A stretch of 64,000 bases of DNA from DASUPK01 sp963795665 (GTDB lineage: Bacteria > Actinomycetota > Thermoleophilia > Solirubrobacterales > 70-9). How positions within the stretch are numbered: position 1 is the stretch's first letter; every line of letters starts with the position of its first letter. The notes below the pieces were generated by a model that saw only the letters and a list, made by a program, of their open reading frames with translations, was not told where the DNA came from and searched no databases. Below, piece by piece: positions 1-9,976 of the stretch. The stretch covers positions 124,001-188,000 of the forward strand of contig CAWCIP010000013.1 of assembly GCA_963795665.1 (NCBI GenBank), read 5' to 3'. The position numbers and the translations under genes are program-made.

Positions 1-46
1 CCAGCGTAGCGGCTCGGCGGAACGCGGCCAGACCAGCGCCGCTGCC

Positions 47-52
47 TATGAT
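47..52 (+). promoter_or_regulatory. -10 hexamer for the malic enzyme gene
   Basis: TATGAT lies 9 nt before the ATG and no Shine-Dalgarno sequence is visible, so the mRNA is probably leaderless or nearly so. No convincing -35 is seen. Confidence 0.4.
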
Positions 53-61
53 CCGCTCGCC

Positions 62-1526
<1,465 letters not shown>

Positions 1527-1546
<20 letters not shown>

Positions 1547-2768
1547 GCGCATCGACTCGATCGACGGCTTTCGGGCCTATGCGATCCTCGGCGTCGTCAC
1601 CCTCCACCTGCTCCTGATCGCCGGGGCCGTGCAGCCCGGGACGACGACCAGCCTGATCGCGTGGGGGTTGTTCGGCAACGTCATCGATGCCTTCTTCATC
1701 GTCAGCGGCTTTGGCCTGTTCCTGGCCGTGGTGTCGCGAGGAGGGGAGCTCGGCTCGCTCCGCGCCTTTGCCGCGGGCAGGGTCGCCCGGCTGATACCCC
1801 CCTACTGGATCACGCTGGCCGTGATGCTCCTGCTGCTCGCATTCGCCGCCGCGCCACCCGGCGATGCGGCGGACGGCCTGCCGCGGATCGGGAACTTCGC
1901 CATCCACGTGGTGGCCATGCAGATGCCCGCCCGCCTCTTCGACCCGAACATCTCGATCGGGTTCGGGATCAACGGTGCGCTCTGGATGATCTCGGTGATC
2001 GCCTGCTTCTACGTCGTGTTCCCGCTGATCGTGAGGTCCTACTACCGCCACCCGCTGGCGGGGCTCGCGATTGCGGCGGCGATCACGATCGCGTGGCGAG
2101 AGGCGGCAGTGCACCTGCCGCAGTTGTTCGCCGCGCTCAACGCGGGCGACCATCCGACCTGGGTCGTGAGATTGGTCGCGATCGACCAGCTCCCAGGCTG
2201 GGCCTTCTCGTTTGCTCTCGGCATGACCGGCGCCTGGAGCTACCAGCGGATTCAGGCGTTCGACCAGGCCGCCGTGAGACGAATGGCCACAAGGGGCGCC
2301 CCGGTCGCGCTCATCGCCTGCCTGATCTGTGCCTACCTCTACGGGCAGGACGCCTCCGCCGCCAGCGGTGAAGTCGGCGGCAGCGTGGCTCGGAGCTCAA
2401 CGTTCCTCGTGATCGCGTTCAGCGCCTCACGCGCTGCGCTGATGGCCGCGATCGCCCTTGGCCCCTTCTGGATCCGAGCGCCCTTCGCCAATCGCGCGAC
2501 GCGGTCCCTGGCCGAGCTCAGCTACGGGATCTATCTCATCCACCTCGTCATCGCCCTCTATATCGGGGGAAGCCTCCTCTCCCTTCCCACCGACGGCTCG
2601 ATCCGCGCCGTGGCTCTCTGGTTCGGCGTCGTTCTGCCCGTCTCCCTGCTCTACGCCTACCTGATGGTTCGCTTCGTCGAGCGCCGCTCGCGGGCATGGG
2701 CGCGGCGAGCGACCGTGCCGAGCCGGCGCGTCGGAGCGCACGCGGTACCCGCCACATCTGCCTCCTAG
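1527..2768 (+). CDS. Acyltransferase family 3 (OafA/YrhL-like) membrane protein
   Basis: A 413-aa polytopic membrane protein of the acyltransferase-3 family, which transfers acetyl or other acyl groups to cell-surface glycans or lipids. The family opening is clear: IDGFRAYAILGVV with a histidine about ten residues later (THLLL). SGFGLFL follows, and the last membrane segments contain ELSYGIYLIHLV. About ten hydrophobic segments are visible. I chose the ATG at 1527, inside the end of the malic enzyme gene, because the open frame upstream is an arginine-rich shadow of that gene. The overlap suggests translational coupling, but no functional link is evident. The acceptor substrate is unknown. 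Confidence 0.85.
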
Positions 2769-3289
2769 GCGGCCGGCTCCGAGCTCGGGACCTCGAGCCG
2801 GTAGCGAACCTCCGTGTACGTGCTTCCGGCGAAGGTCTTCTCCCGGGTGGCGCCGTCCAATGACCAGCCGTTCACCTCGTAGAAGCCTCGCGACGTGTTC
2901 CACTCCGCCGTCCAGAGGGTCACCTCGCGGAAGCCGCGGGACCCGAGCTCCTCGATGGCGGCCGCGAGCAGTGCCTGGCCCAGTCCCCTGCGCCACTGTG
3001 CGGGCTCGGTGTAGAGCCTGTCGAGCAGGGCGACGGCAGCCGGGTCCGCGTCGTCATCGGGGCTCGGGCAGAGAACCGCGAAGGCCGCGACCCCGCCTCT
3101 GCGCTCGGCGACGAGACAGACCACGTCGGGATCCGTGATCTGCCTCTCCCACTCCTCGGGAGAAGAGGTGACGCCCGCAAGGCCGACCGGCGACAAGTGC
3201 CGCGCCCAGGCGGCGCGACCGGAGCCGAGAAAGATCTGTGCAAGCCGAGCTCCCTCCCCTGGACGAGCCTCTCTCACGTCAACGGCCAC
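2765..3289 (-). CDS. GNAT family N-acetyltransferase
   Basis: A 174-aa single-domain GNAT acetyltransferase using acetyl-CoA; the acceptor is unknown. The pyrophosphate-binding motif A reads RRGLGQALL around residues 100-108, followed by the family helix AAIEEL and the strand VTLWTAEWN. The late SRGFYEVNGW segment is the usual motif B aromatic region. The start at 3289 is preferred over the GTG one codon upstream because TAGGTT then falls exactly 6 nt before it. The gene converges on the acyltransferase gene and their stop regions overlap by 4 nt. Confidence 0.85.
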   Translation of the reverse strand: MAVDVREARPGEGARLAQIFLGSGRAAWARHLSPVGLAGVTSSPEEWERQITDPDVVCLVAERRGGVAAFAVLCPSPDDDADPAAVALLDRLYTEPAQWRRGLGQALLAAAIEELGSRGFREVTLWTAEWNTSRGFYEVNGWSLDGATREKTFAGSTYTEVRYRLEVPSSEPAA

Positions 3290-3295
3290 CACCAG

Positions 3296-3301
3296 AACCT
3301 A
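3296..3301 (-). promoter_or_regulatory. -10 hexamer for the GNAT gene
   Basis: TAGGTT lies 6 nt before the GTG at 3289 and no Shine-Dalgarno is visible. It matches the leaderless pattern repeated through the window. Confidence 0.4.
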
Positions 3302-3316
3302 ACCGGCGCTCGCAGC

Positions 3317-3322
3317 TAGCAT
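3317..3322 (+). promoter_or_regulatory. -10 hexamer for the TIGR01777 epimerase gene
   Basis: TAGCAT lies 10 nt before the ATG at 3333, which would leave a leader of only a few bases. Confidence 0.35.
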
Positions 3323-3332
3323 CAGCCGCCGA

Positions 3333-4241
3333 ATGCGCGTTCTCGTCACCGGAGCGACCGGGTTGATCGGTTCGGCCCTCTGCGACGCCCTGCTCGCCCG
3401 AGGCGACGAGGTCGTGGGCCTGACCCGCGACCCCGGCCGCGCGAAGCCGAGGAACCCCACCGTGCGCTGGCAAGCCTGGCAGGCGACGACGGAGCGCCCG
3501 CCGCCGGAGGCGCTCGAAGGAGTCGACGCGGTGGTCAACCTGATCGGCGAGGAGATCAACCAGCGCCTCACGGATCGGGCCAAGATCGCGATTCGCGAGA
3601 GCCGCCTGGTCGGCACGCGCAACCTGCTCCAGGGCATCGACGCCGCCGCAGAGAAGCCCAGCGTCTTCGTCGGCCAATCCGCGATCGGCTACTACGGCGA
3701 CCGCGGCGCGCAGATCCTCGACGAGGAGTCCGAGCCGGGAGAGGGCTTCATGGCCGAGATCCCAATCGACTGGGAGCGGGCCGAGCGCGAGGCGGAGGGA
3801 ATCGTCCCGCGAGTGGCGATCTTCCGGACCGGCCTCGTGCTGACGAAGGATGGCGGCCTCGTGAAGCAGCTGCTCATCCCCTTCAAGCTGGGCGTCGGCG
3901 GGCCCATCGCGGGAGGCGAGCAGTTCATGTCCTGGATCCACATCGAGGACGAGGTCGGGCTTCTGCTCTGGGCCCTGGACGACGAGCGGGTCTCCGGCAC
4001 GTTCAACGCGACGGCCCCCAATCCGGTCACCAATCGCGAGTTCTCCAAGGCGCTGGGCCGCGCCCTTCAGCGTCCCGCCTTCATGCCGGTGCCGAAGTTC
4101 GCCGTCAGCGCGATGCGGGGAGGCGAGCTGGCCGATGCGGTTGCCGGTGGCGCCCGCGTGCTGCCCCGGCGGGCCCTCGACGGCGGTTACGAGTTCCGCC
4201 ACCCCGACCTCGACGAGGCCCTGACCAGCGCTCTGCGCTGA
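3333..4241 (+). CDS. TIGR01777 family NAD(P)-binding epimerase (SDR39U1-like)
   Basis: A 302-aa extended short-chain-dehydrogenase-like protein of the TIGR01777 family. The Rossmann loop GATGLIG is at residues 7-13, and the family hallmark SAIGYYGDRG follows near residue 115. The C-terminal third contains VLPRRALDGGYEFRHPDLDEAL, which is typical of the DUF1731 tail. The enzymatic reaction of this family is not firmly established. The gene is monocistronic, preceded by a divergent GNAT gene and followed by the convergent YihY gene after 3 nt. Confidence 0.92.
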   Translation: MRVLVTGATGLIGSALCDALLARGDEVVGLTRDPGRAKPRNPTVRWQAWQATTERPPPEALEGVDAVVNLIGEEINQRLTDRAKIAIRESRLVGTRNLLQGIDAAAEKPSVFVGQSAIGYYGDRGAQILDEESEPGEGFMAEIPIDWERAEREAEGIVPRVAIFRTGLVLTKDGGLVKQLLIPFKLGVGGPIAGGEQFMSWIHIEDEVGLLLWALDDERVSGTFNATAPNPVTNREFSKALGRALQRPAFMPVPKFAVSAMRGGELADAVAGGARVLPRRALDGGYEFRHPDLDEALTSALR

Positions 4242-4244
4242 GTC

Positions 4245-5261
4245 TCAGGCGGTCCGGCGCCGCTCGGGCTCGTCGCGGGGTTCGAGCTGAATCTCCTTCT
4301 CCGCCCCCGGCAGGCCGGCCTCGAGCTGGGCGTCACGTTCCCGCTCGGCGTTGAGCTCGTGGCCGAACAGGATCGCGAGGTTGGTGATCCACATCCAGAT
4401 CAAGATGACGACTACACCAGCCAGTGAGCCGTAGACCTTGTTGTAGGAGCCGAACTGCGAGACGTAGATGCCGAAGGCGGCCGACGCGAGCAGCCAGACC
4501 ACCAGCGCGACGACACCCCCGGGGGTGATCCACTTGAAGCCTCGTTGCCTGACGTTCGGCGAGCCGTAGTAGATGAGGCCGAGCATCAACACGAAGAGGA
4601 CGGCGATCACCACCCATTTGGCGTAGTTCCAGATCGATACGGCCGTGTCCGATACGCCGACGGGCTCCGCGACATCCGAGACGATCGGGCCCGTGAGCAC
4701 CACACCGATGGCCATCAGCGCGAGGAGGAGGACGACCACGAGCGTCATCAGGATCTGCAGAGGGCGCAGCTTCCAGAACGGCCGGCCCTCGCGAGTCTCA
4801 TAGATCACGTTCGAGGCCCGGATGAAGGCCCCCAGGTAGCCGGAGGCCGACCAGAGGGCGACCAGGGTGCTGATGAGGAGGGCGAATCCCGCCGTCGACC
4901 GGCTCTCCGTCACCTGCCTGATCGGTCCCTCGAAGGTGCTGGCGGCTGAGTCCGGGCCGACCTTCGTGACGATGTCGGTCAGCGTGTGGGTCGTCGACTT
5001 CGGGTCGCCGAGGAGCCCGACGATGGAGACCAGGACGATCAGTGCCGGGAAGAGGGCCAGCAGCCCGTAATAGGTGAGCGTCGCGGCCCAATCGGTCAGG
5101 TTGTCCTCCTGGAACTCCTGGACCGTCCGCTTCAGCGTCGGCCAGAGACCGGTCTTGAGCGGGACGCCCTTCGGCACGTAGTCGGTCCCCCGCGTCTCAG
5201 TGGGAGCGTCGTCGTGCAGCTTCCCGTCCTTGACGGGATCTTCCTGATCCCGATTCGCCAC
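4245..5261 (-). CDS. YihY/virulence factor BrkB family membrane protein
   Basis: A 338-aa integral membrane protein of the YihY family, once misnamed RNase BN. After a charged N-terminus come the typical DNLTDWAATLTYYGLLALFPALIVLV segment start (quoted only in part as DNLTDWAATL) and about six membrane helices. The G-S-P-N region (YYGSPNVRQ) and the G-YNKVYGSLAG region near the end are family hallmarks. The tail is acidic and basic, and should be cytoplasmic. It lies 7 nt after the DUF4235 gene on the same strand, so the two membrane proteins are probably co-expressed. The molecular role of the family is unclear. Confidence 0.9.
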   Translation of the reverse strand: MANRDQEDPVKDGKLHDDAPTETRGTDYVPKGVPLKTGLWPTLKRTVQEFQEDNLTDWAATLTYYGLLALFPALIVLVSIVGLLGDPKSTTHTLTDIVTKVGPDSAASTFEGPIRQVTESRSTAGFALLISTLVALWSASGYLGAFIRASNVIYETREGRPFWKLRPLQILMTLVVVLLLALMAIGVVLTGPIVSDVAEPVGVSDTAVSIWNYAKWVVIAVLFVLMLGLIYYGSPNVRQRGFKWITPGGVVALVVWLLASAAFGIYVSQFGSYNKVYGSLAGVVVILIWMWITNLAILFGHELNAERERDAQLEAGLPGAEKEIQLEPRDEPERRRTA

Positions 5262-5268
5262 GCTGCCC

Positions 5269-5544
5269 CTAGGCCTTATCGGGAGCTTCCTCGCCAGGCC
5301 ACTCGCCGGTCATTCGCTCGACGGCGAGACGCGCGCCGTGATCGAACAGGCCCTTGACCAGCCGGAAGATCGCACCCTCGATGATCAGGGCGATCGCGAG
5401 CTTCGCCAGGCTCACCTCCCGTTGATCGGGCTGCGGCGGCTCGTGCTCGTCGACCTTTCCCCAGATCGCGTCGAAGGCCTTCTGGCCGATGAACCCGGCG
5501 ACGAGCCCGCCGAGGATGCTGACCGGGATGAATGCGATCTTCAT
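5269..5544 (-). CDS. DUF4235 domain-containing small membrane protein
   Basis: A 91-aa protein matching the actinobacterial DUF4235 family in length and layout. It has one N-terminal membrane helix with GGLVAGFIGQKAFDAIWG, a short charged linker, and a second hydrophobic stretch (LAKLAIALIIEGAIF). DUF4235 genes are common beside envelope genes in actinobacteria, and here the gene precedes YihY by 7 nt. No biochemical function is known. No Shine-Dalgarno or TANNNT box is obvious at its start. Confidence 0.85.
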   Translation of the reverse strand: MKIAFIPVSILGGLVAGFIGQKAFDAIWGKVDEHEPPQPDQREVSLAKLAIALIIEGAIFRLVKGLFDHGARLAVERMTGEWPGEEAPDKA

Positions 5545-5596
5545 GTGAGAGGGCTGCCCGGGGCCTCACCGATGGAAACACGCTCGATGCGGCAAG

Positions 5597-6532
5597 ATGG
5601 AGGCGGTGCAGCTCGAGGGTGTCCACCACATCACCGCGATCACCGGCGACGCGCAGAAGAACGTCGACTTCTACGCCGGGGTTCTGGGCCTCCGCCTGGT
5701 GAAGAAGACAGTCAACCAGGACGACCCGACCGTCTACCACCTCTTCTTCGCCGACGAGAAGGGTGACGCGGGCTCCGATCTGACCTTCTTCGAGTACCCC
5801 GGCGCCCCTGCCGGCCGCGCCGGCGACGGCATGATCAGCGGGATCCGCTGGCGGCTGGGCAGCGACGAGGCGCTCGACTTCTGGGCGGAGCGGCTGGACA
5901 AGCACGGCACGGAGACCCAGCTCGAGGACGGTCATCTGCGATTCGAGGACCCCGAGGGCCTGGCTCACGCCCTCAAGGTGGTCGATACCGATGACGAGCC
6001 CCTGATCGCCGATCACCCCGAGGTCCCTTCCGAGATGGCCTTACAGGGCTTCGACGGTGCGCTCGCGTATTCGAGCGACCCGGAGAAGAGCCGTCCGCTG
6101 CTAGAGGAGGCGCTCGGCTTCGAGCCCATCGAGGGGGCTGACGGCCGGGGCTGGGAGGTTCGAGGCGACACGCGCGGCGGCCTCTGGGGATACGCCGAGC
6201 CGCCCGCGGAGCGCGGTCTCCAGGGCGCCGGCAGCGTCCACCACATCGCCTGGGCCTCCCAGATGGACGACCACGAGGCCTGGCGCGACCGAGTGATCTC
6301 GGCAGGCGCCCACCCGACCCCGGTGATCGACCGCTTCTACTTCCGCTCGATCTACTTCCGCGAGCCGAGCGGCGTGCTCTTCGAGATCGCCACGCTCGGC
6401 CCGGGCTTCACCGTCGACGAGCCGCTCGAATCGTTGGGCGAGAAGCTCTCGTTGCCGCCCGACTACGAGCACCTCAGGGAGCAGGTCGAGCCCGTACTGC
6501 GGCCGATCAACAACCCGCGTGTCCACGCCTGA
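5597..6532 (+). CDS. Ring-cleaving dioxygenase / two-domain VOC (MhqO-like)
   Basis: A 311-aa protein made of two vicinal-oxygen-chelate modules, as in the hydroquinone-specific MhqO group. Predicted metal ligands are in VHHIT (H10/H11), in SVHHIAW in the second module and the glutamate of GVLFEIAT. The N-terminal NVDFYAGVLGLRLVKKTVNQDD pattern (partly: FYAGVLGLRLVKK) is typical of this group. The downstream hydrolase gene overlaps it by 14 nt and is MhqD-like, the pairing known from Bacillus quinone-detoxification operons. A role against quinones or related electrophiles is therefore plausible but inferred. No MhqR-type regulator is adjacent. Confidence 0.85.
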   Translation: MEAVQLEGVHHITAITGDAQKNVDFYAGVLGLRLVKKTVNQDDPTVYHLFFADEKGDAGSDLTFFEYPGAPAGRAGDGMISGIRWRLGSDEALDFWAERLDKHGTETQLEDGHLRFEDPEGLAHALKVVDTDDEPLIADHPEVPSEMALQGFDGALAYSSDPEKSRPLLEEALGFEPIEGADGRGWEVRGDTRGGLWGYAEPPAERGLQGAGSVHHIAWASQMDDHEAWRDRVISAGAHPTPVIDRFYFRSIYFREPSGVLFEIATLGPGFTVDEPLESLGEKLSLPPDYEHLREQVEPVLRPINNPRVHA

Positions 6533-7238
6533 GCGGCCCCCCGGCGACCGGCCGGGTCAGGTCGTCGAGCTGGTTCACCTGACCCGCGAGCCCGCCGGCG
6601 AGCCGGAGGGCGCGCTGATCCTGTTGCACGGCCGCGCGGTCGACGAGCGCGACCTCTACCCGATGCTCGACGAGCTCGATCCGGATCACAGGCTCTTCGG
6701 GATGACCCCGGGTGCGCCGTTGACGAACGTCCCGCCCGGCGGCCGCCACTGGTACGTGATCGAGCAGATCGGCCATCCCGACGAGCAGACGTTCATCGAC
6801 ACCATGGAGAAGCTCTGCCGGTTCCTCGACGACGAGCTCCGCCATCGCGGGATCCCCTGGGAGAAGACGGTGATCGGCGGATTCAGCCAGGGCGCGGCGG
6901 TGGCCTGCGCCGTCGCGCTGGGCATGGGGCGCCCGCGGGCCGCGGGCCTCCTGATGATGAGCGGCTTCTACCCGATGGTCCGCGGCTGGAAGCTCGATCC
7001 GCGCGCGAAGCGAGGGATGCCCGCCTACGTCACCCACGGCGTCTACGACCCCGTCATCCCGGTCGGCTTCGGCCGCAAGGCCCGCGACCTGCTCGAGGAG
7101 GGCGGGCTCTACGTCACCTTCCGCGAGGCCAAGGTCCAGCACTCGATCGACTTCGCCCTGATCCCGGAGATGCGCGACTGGGTCGCCTCGGTGATCTCGG
7201 GGCAGCCCGTGATCGAGGGCCCGCCCTCCGCCCGCTAG
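6519..7238 (+). CDS. Phospholipase/carboxylesterase-type alpha/beta hydrolase (MhqD-like)
   Basis: A 239-aa alpha/beta hydrolase starting with GTG inside the end of the dioxygenase gene. The oxyanion region is LILLHGRAVDERDL, the nucleophile serine lies in GGFSQGAA, the acid in THGVYDPVIP and the histidine in VQHSID. The size and sequence fit the short carboxylesterase group containing Bacillus MhqD/YodD. With the preceding MhqO-like protein it probably forms a small detoxification unit, coupled by the 14-nt overlap. The natural ester or thioester substrate is not known. The gene converges with the next one by a 4-nt stop overlap. Confidence 0.85.
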   Translation: MSTPERPPGDRPGQVVELVHLTREPAGEPEGALILLHGRAVDERDLYPMLDELDPDHRLFGMTPGAPLTNVPPGGRHWYVIEQIGHPDEQTFIDTMEKLCRFLDDELRHRGIPWEKTVIGGFSQGAAVACAVALGMGRPRAAGLLMMSGFYPMVRGWKLDPRAKRGMPAYVTHGVYDPVIPVGFGRKARDLLEEGGLYVTFREAKVQHSIDFALIPEMRDWVASVISGQPVIEGPPSAR

Positions 7239-8320
7239 CGGGGCGGGCAGGGGGCACCCAGCGGCATCCGCGCAGCGCCGGCCACTCGGTAGCGCTGGAT
7301 CATGCACTCGGTGCTGTCGCCGTCCGAGGTGATCGCGTAGCTGCCCAGGACCGTGTCGTCACGGTGCGCGCCGAGGACGCCGTTGCGGACGTTGTCGCGG
7401 AACGAGGATGCATCGGTACCGGCCCCTCGGATGGCCTGCAGCGCCAGCTCCATCGCCTCGTAGCCGTATGCCGCATTTGGGCCCGGCGCCCGCCGGAACC
7501 GCCGCTCGAACTGGGCAACGAAGTCACGACCCGGGAGGCGGCTGGGGTCGAGCTCGGCGCTGACAGCGAGGTTCGCGGGGGCCGAGCCGTAGATGCCGAG
7601 GCGCTGCGCGCCGGGCTCGTACACGGCCTGCTTGCCTACATCCCCGGTCACGGCGATCTCGCCCGGCGGTTTGCCGGGCATCACCTGAATCCCGTGCTCG
7701 GCAGCCGAGGACTTGAACTCGGAGGCGGCGAGATTCTGGAAGGCCGAGCCGTCGGAGGTCACCGCCGCGCTGGTCGCGCCGAGCTCGGACGCCCAGCTGG
7801 CCGCGGCGTCGGCGACCACGTCGTCGCCGGGGACGATCCGGGCGAAGTTGGGCGAGCCCGAGGGCCGGTAGCGGTCGGGCGAGTTCGGATACCCGGCCGC
7901 GGGAGCGGTCAGATCGACCGCGCCGGCACCAGGGGAAACCTGCACCAGCCCGGCGTCGTTCGTGATCGGCACCGAGGCGCGGGTGGGCTCGGAGTCGAGC
8001 TCGCCGATGTACGCCGCGGCCGACGAGTCCTGAACTGCCTGTCGGGCGTTTGCCCCCACCGCCACCGGGTCCCACGGCTTCCCCTTGGCGTCGTCCAGGA
8101 ACCGAGCGCGGACCTCGATCGAGCCGGCCTTTCCCCGCGCCTGCTCGAGCGCCAGTCGCGCGCCGTCGGCCGCGTCCCGCCCGTCCGGTCCGCGTGGCCC
8201 TGTCAGCGGCAGGCTGACGTAGACGGTCACCGGCGCCTCGATCTTCGCGGTCCCGGCGATGCCGCAACCGGCGGTGACGAGTGCGAGCACCAGCGCGGCC
8301 GGCGCCAGGCGCGGCATCAC
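7235..8320 (-). CDS. ABC-type branched-chain amino acid-like substrate-binding lipoprotein
   Basis: A 361-aa periplasmic-binding-protein (type 1, Peripla_BP_6) lipoprotein. The N-terminus has a short hydrophobic signal and the lipobox VTAGC, so the mature protein should be anchored at the outer face of the membrane. The ligand-binding fold starts with VYVSLPLTGPRGPDG and includes ITNDAGLVQVSPGAG. No permease or ATPase gene is next to it, so this is an orphan binding protein that could act as a sensor or serve a distant transporter. The gene lies 4 nt downstream of the phosphofructokinase gene and is probably co-transcribed with it. The ligand is unknown. Confidence 0.82.
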   Translation of the reverse strand: MMPRLAPAALVLALVTAGCGIAGTAKIEAPVTVYVSLPLTGPRGPDGRDAADGARLALEQARGKAGSIEVRARFLDDAKGKPWDPVAVGANARQAVQDSSAAAYIGELDSEPTRASVPITNDAGLVQVSPGAGAVDLTAPAAGYPNSPDRYRPSGSPNFARIVPGDDVVADAAASWASELGATSAAVTSDGSAFQNLAASEFKSSAAEHGIQVMPGKPPGEIAVTGDVGKQAVYEPGAQRLGIYGSAPANLAVSAELDPSRLPGRDFVAQFERRFRRAPGPNAAYGYEAMELALQAIRGAGTDASSFRDNVRNGVLGAHRDDTVLGSYAITSDGDSTECMIQRYRVAGAARMPLGAPCPPR

Positions 8321-8324
8321 CGCA

Positions 8325-9350
8325 TCAGCCGAAGAAGACCTCGGCCTCGCGGTAGAGCGACTCCGGGACCGTCTTCAGCTCGGCGGTCGCCTCGGAGAGA
8401 TCCACCAGTTCGATGTCGGTGCTGCGCAGCGCGGTCATCTTTCCCCACTGTCCCTCGTGGGCGGCGTCGATCGCGTGCAGGCCGAAGCGCGTGGCGAGCA
8501 CCCGGTCGAAGGCGGTCGGCGTGCCGCCGCGCTGGACATGGCCCAGGACCGTGGCTCGCGCCTCGTGGCCGGTGCGCTGCTCGATCTCGCCCTCGAGCCA
8601 GTGCGCGATCCCCCCGAGCCGAACATGCCCGAAGGCATCCGTGGGCGCGCCATCGGCGTCCGGCATCCCGCCCTTGGGAGTGGCGCCCTCTGCGACCACC
8701 ACGATCGGGGAGTACTGGCTCTCGAACCGGCGGACGATGTACTCACAGACCCGGTCGAGGTCGAAATCGATCTCCGGGATCAGGATCACGTTGGCGCCGC
8801 CGGAGAGCCCGGCGTGGAAAGCGATCCAGCCGGCGTGTCGCCCCATCACCTCGCAGATCAGCGTCCTCTTGTGGCTCTCGGCGGTCGTGTGGAGCCGGTC
8901 GATCGCCGACATCGCGATGTTGACTGCTGTGTCGAAGCCGAAGGTGTAGTCGGTGGCGGAGAGGTCGTTGTCGATCGTCTTCGGAACGCCGACGACATGA
9001 ACGCCCTCTTCGTGGAGCCTCGACGCGGCTCCGAGGGTGTCCTCGCCGCCGATCACGATCAACCCCTCGACCTCGTCCGCCTTCAGGTTGTCGGCGAGGC
9101 GCTGCGGACCGCCGTCCTCCTTGAACGGATTGGTCCTCGAGGAGCCGAGGATGGTGCCGCCGCGCGGCAGGATCCCGCGGACCTCGGGGACCCCGAGCGG
9201 CGCGCTGAGGCGCTCGAGCGGCCCGGCCCAGCCGTTGCGATAGCCGACGAAGTCGTGGCCGTACTCACCGACCCCCTTGCGCACGATGGCGCGGATCACC
9301 GCGTTCAGTCCGGGGCAGTCGCCTCCACCGGTGAGTACGCCGATCCGCAC
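8325..9350 (-). CDS. pfkA: 6-phosphofructokinase (actinobacterial mixed-donor clade)
   Basis: A 341-aa phosphofructokinase, phosphorylating fructose 6-phosphate in glycolysis. Seen motifs are GGGDCPGLNAVIR (8-20), GGEDT (101-105), PKTIDND (123-129) and MGRHAGWIA. The classical ATP enzymes carry glycine where this protein has Asp104 and Lys124. Those substitutions occur in the clade that includes the pyrophosphate enzyme of Amycolatopsis methanolica, but ATP enzymes of Streptomyces group nearby, so the phosphoryl donor is left open. The GTG start is supported by TAGATT 6 nt upstream. Confidence 0.93.
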   Translation of the reverse strand: MRIGVLTGGGDCPGLNAVIRAIVRKGVGEYGHDFVGYRNGWAGPLERLSAPLGVPEVRGILPRGGTILGSSRTNPFKEDGGPQRLADNLKADEVEGLIVIGGEDTLGAASRLHEEGVHVVGVPKTIDNDLSATDYTFGFDTAVNIAMSAIDRLHTTAESHKRTLICEVMGRHAGWIAFHAGLSGGANVILIPEIDFDLDRVCEYIVRRFESQYSPIVVVAEGATPKGGMPDADGAPTDAFGHVRLGGIAHWLEGEIEQRTGHEARATVLGHVQRGGTPTAFDRVLATRFGLHAIDAAHEGQWGKMTALRSTDIELVDLSEATAELKTVPESLYREAEVFFG

Positions 9351-9356
9351 GGGATC

Positions 9357-9362
9357 AATCTA
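9357..9362 (-). promoter_or_regulatory. -10 hexamer for pfkA
   Basis: TAGATT lies 6 nt before the GTG start, with no Shine-Dalgarno; a leaderless mRNA is likely. Confidence 0.45.
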
Positions 9363-9380
9363 CCTGGGCGGTACCCCCGG

Positions 9381-9800
9381 TCAGCGCTCCGAGATCTGCT
9401 CGCTCAAAACCGGCTTGACGTCGACGATCGGCGTGCCGTCCAGGGCCTCCAGGTTGTGGACCTTGACCCGGGCGCCCTCGATCGATTCGACCTCGACCCG
9501 ATGGATTCCGATGGGGTTGGGCCGGTGCGGCGAGCGCGTGGTGAACACACCCATCTCGGGCCTCGAGGTGTCGCCACGCGGATGCACGACGAGCATGTCG
9601 CGGTCTGCGCGATCGAGCCAGCTGAGGATGAGGAGCTCATCGCCGGGCTCGACACCCTGCAGACCCTCGAGCACGCCGGGCTCGAAGCTGAGCCACGCGT
9701 CAGGCGCGCCCTCATCGCCCTGCTTGGGCGCGGCGTCCATGTCGATCAAGGGCGATTCGACCCGGCCGATGACCCGGATCTCGTAGGTCTGGTGGCTCAT
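9381..9800 (-). CDS. trmO: tRNA (N6-threonylcarbamoyladenosine(37)-N6)-methyltransferase TrmO
   Basis: A 139-aa protein of the TrmO/YaeB (UPF0066) family, which methylates t6A37 in certain tRNAs using S-adenosylmethionine. The opening EIRVIGRVESP and the signature TRSPHRPNPIG are present. The protein is close in size to a minimal TrmO domain and lacks the C-terminal extension of the E. coli enzyme. I start at the ATG at 9800, which gives the conserved N-terminus; the frame is open further upstream but that part is not conserved-looking. It sits behind the 30-aa peptide gene and a GC hairpin on the same strand. Confidence 0.88.
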   Translation of the reverse strand: MSHQTYEIRVIGRVESPLIDMDAAPKQGDEGAPDAWLSFEPGVLEGLQGVEPGDELLILSWLDRADRDMLVVHPRGDTSRPEMGVFTTRSPHRPNPIGIHRVEVESIEGARVKVHNLEALDGTPIVDVKPVLSEQISER

Positions 9801-9840
9801 CGCGACAAAGCTACCCGCGCCCGAGCGACGATGGGCAGAA

Positions 9841-9867
9841 GAGCCAGGCGCTAGGTGCGCCTGGCTC
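9841..9867 (-). terminator. GC-rich hairpin after the 30-aa peptide gene
   Basis: A perfect 11-bp inverted repeat (GAGCCAGGCGC and its complement) with a 5-nt loop. It contains the stop codon of the 30-aa gene and is followed on the minus strand by only a weak TTCT, so termination efficiency is uncertain. It separates that gene from trmO. Confidence 0.5.
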
Positions 9868-9943
9868 TCACGCGGCCCCAGACCACCCAGCCGACCCGCA
9901 GAATCAACGGGCTGAAGGAGGCGAGCAAGATGACCGTGTCCAT
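9851..9943 (-). CDS. 30-aa hydrophobic small membrane protein, divergent from marR
   Basis: A short open frame of 30 codons encodes a peptide beginning MDTVILLASF, with one membrane-length hydrophobic stretch (about residues 4-22) and an Arg-rich tail, which predicts a cytoplasmic C-terminus. Support for a real gene is good despite the size: AAAGGAG lies about 9 nt before the ATG, the stop codon sits in an 11-bp hairpin, and a MarR-type operator candidate overlaps its likely -10 (TATCTT, 9976-9981). I do not recognise a family. It could be a small transporter subunit, a stress peptide or a leader peptide. Its divergent arrangement with marR suggests that MarR controls it. Confidence 0.6.
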   Translation of the reverse strand: MDTVILLASFSPLILRVGWVVWGRVRARRT

Positions 9944-9976
9944 CAGTAGGTTCTCCTTTCCTTGTCGGTCTCTGCA

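Noticed and set aside
7364..9854. Plus-strand frames opposite the binding protein and pfkA
   Set aside because: No motifs, overlap two confident genes throughout.
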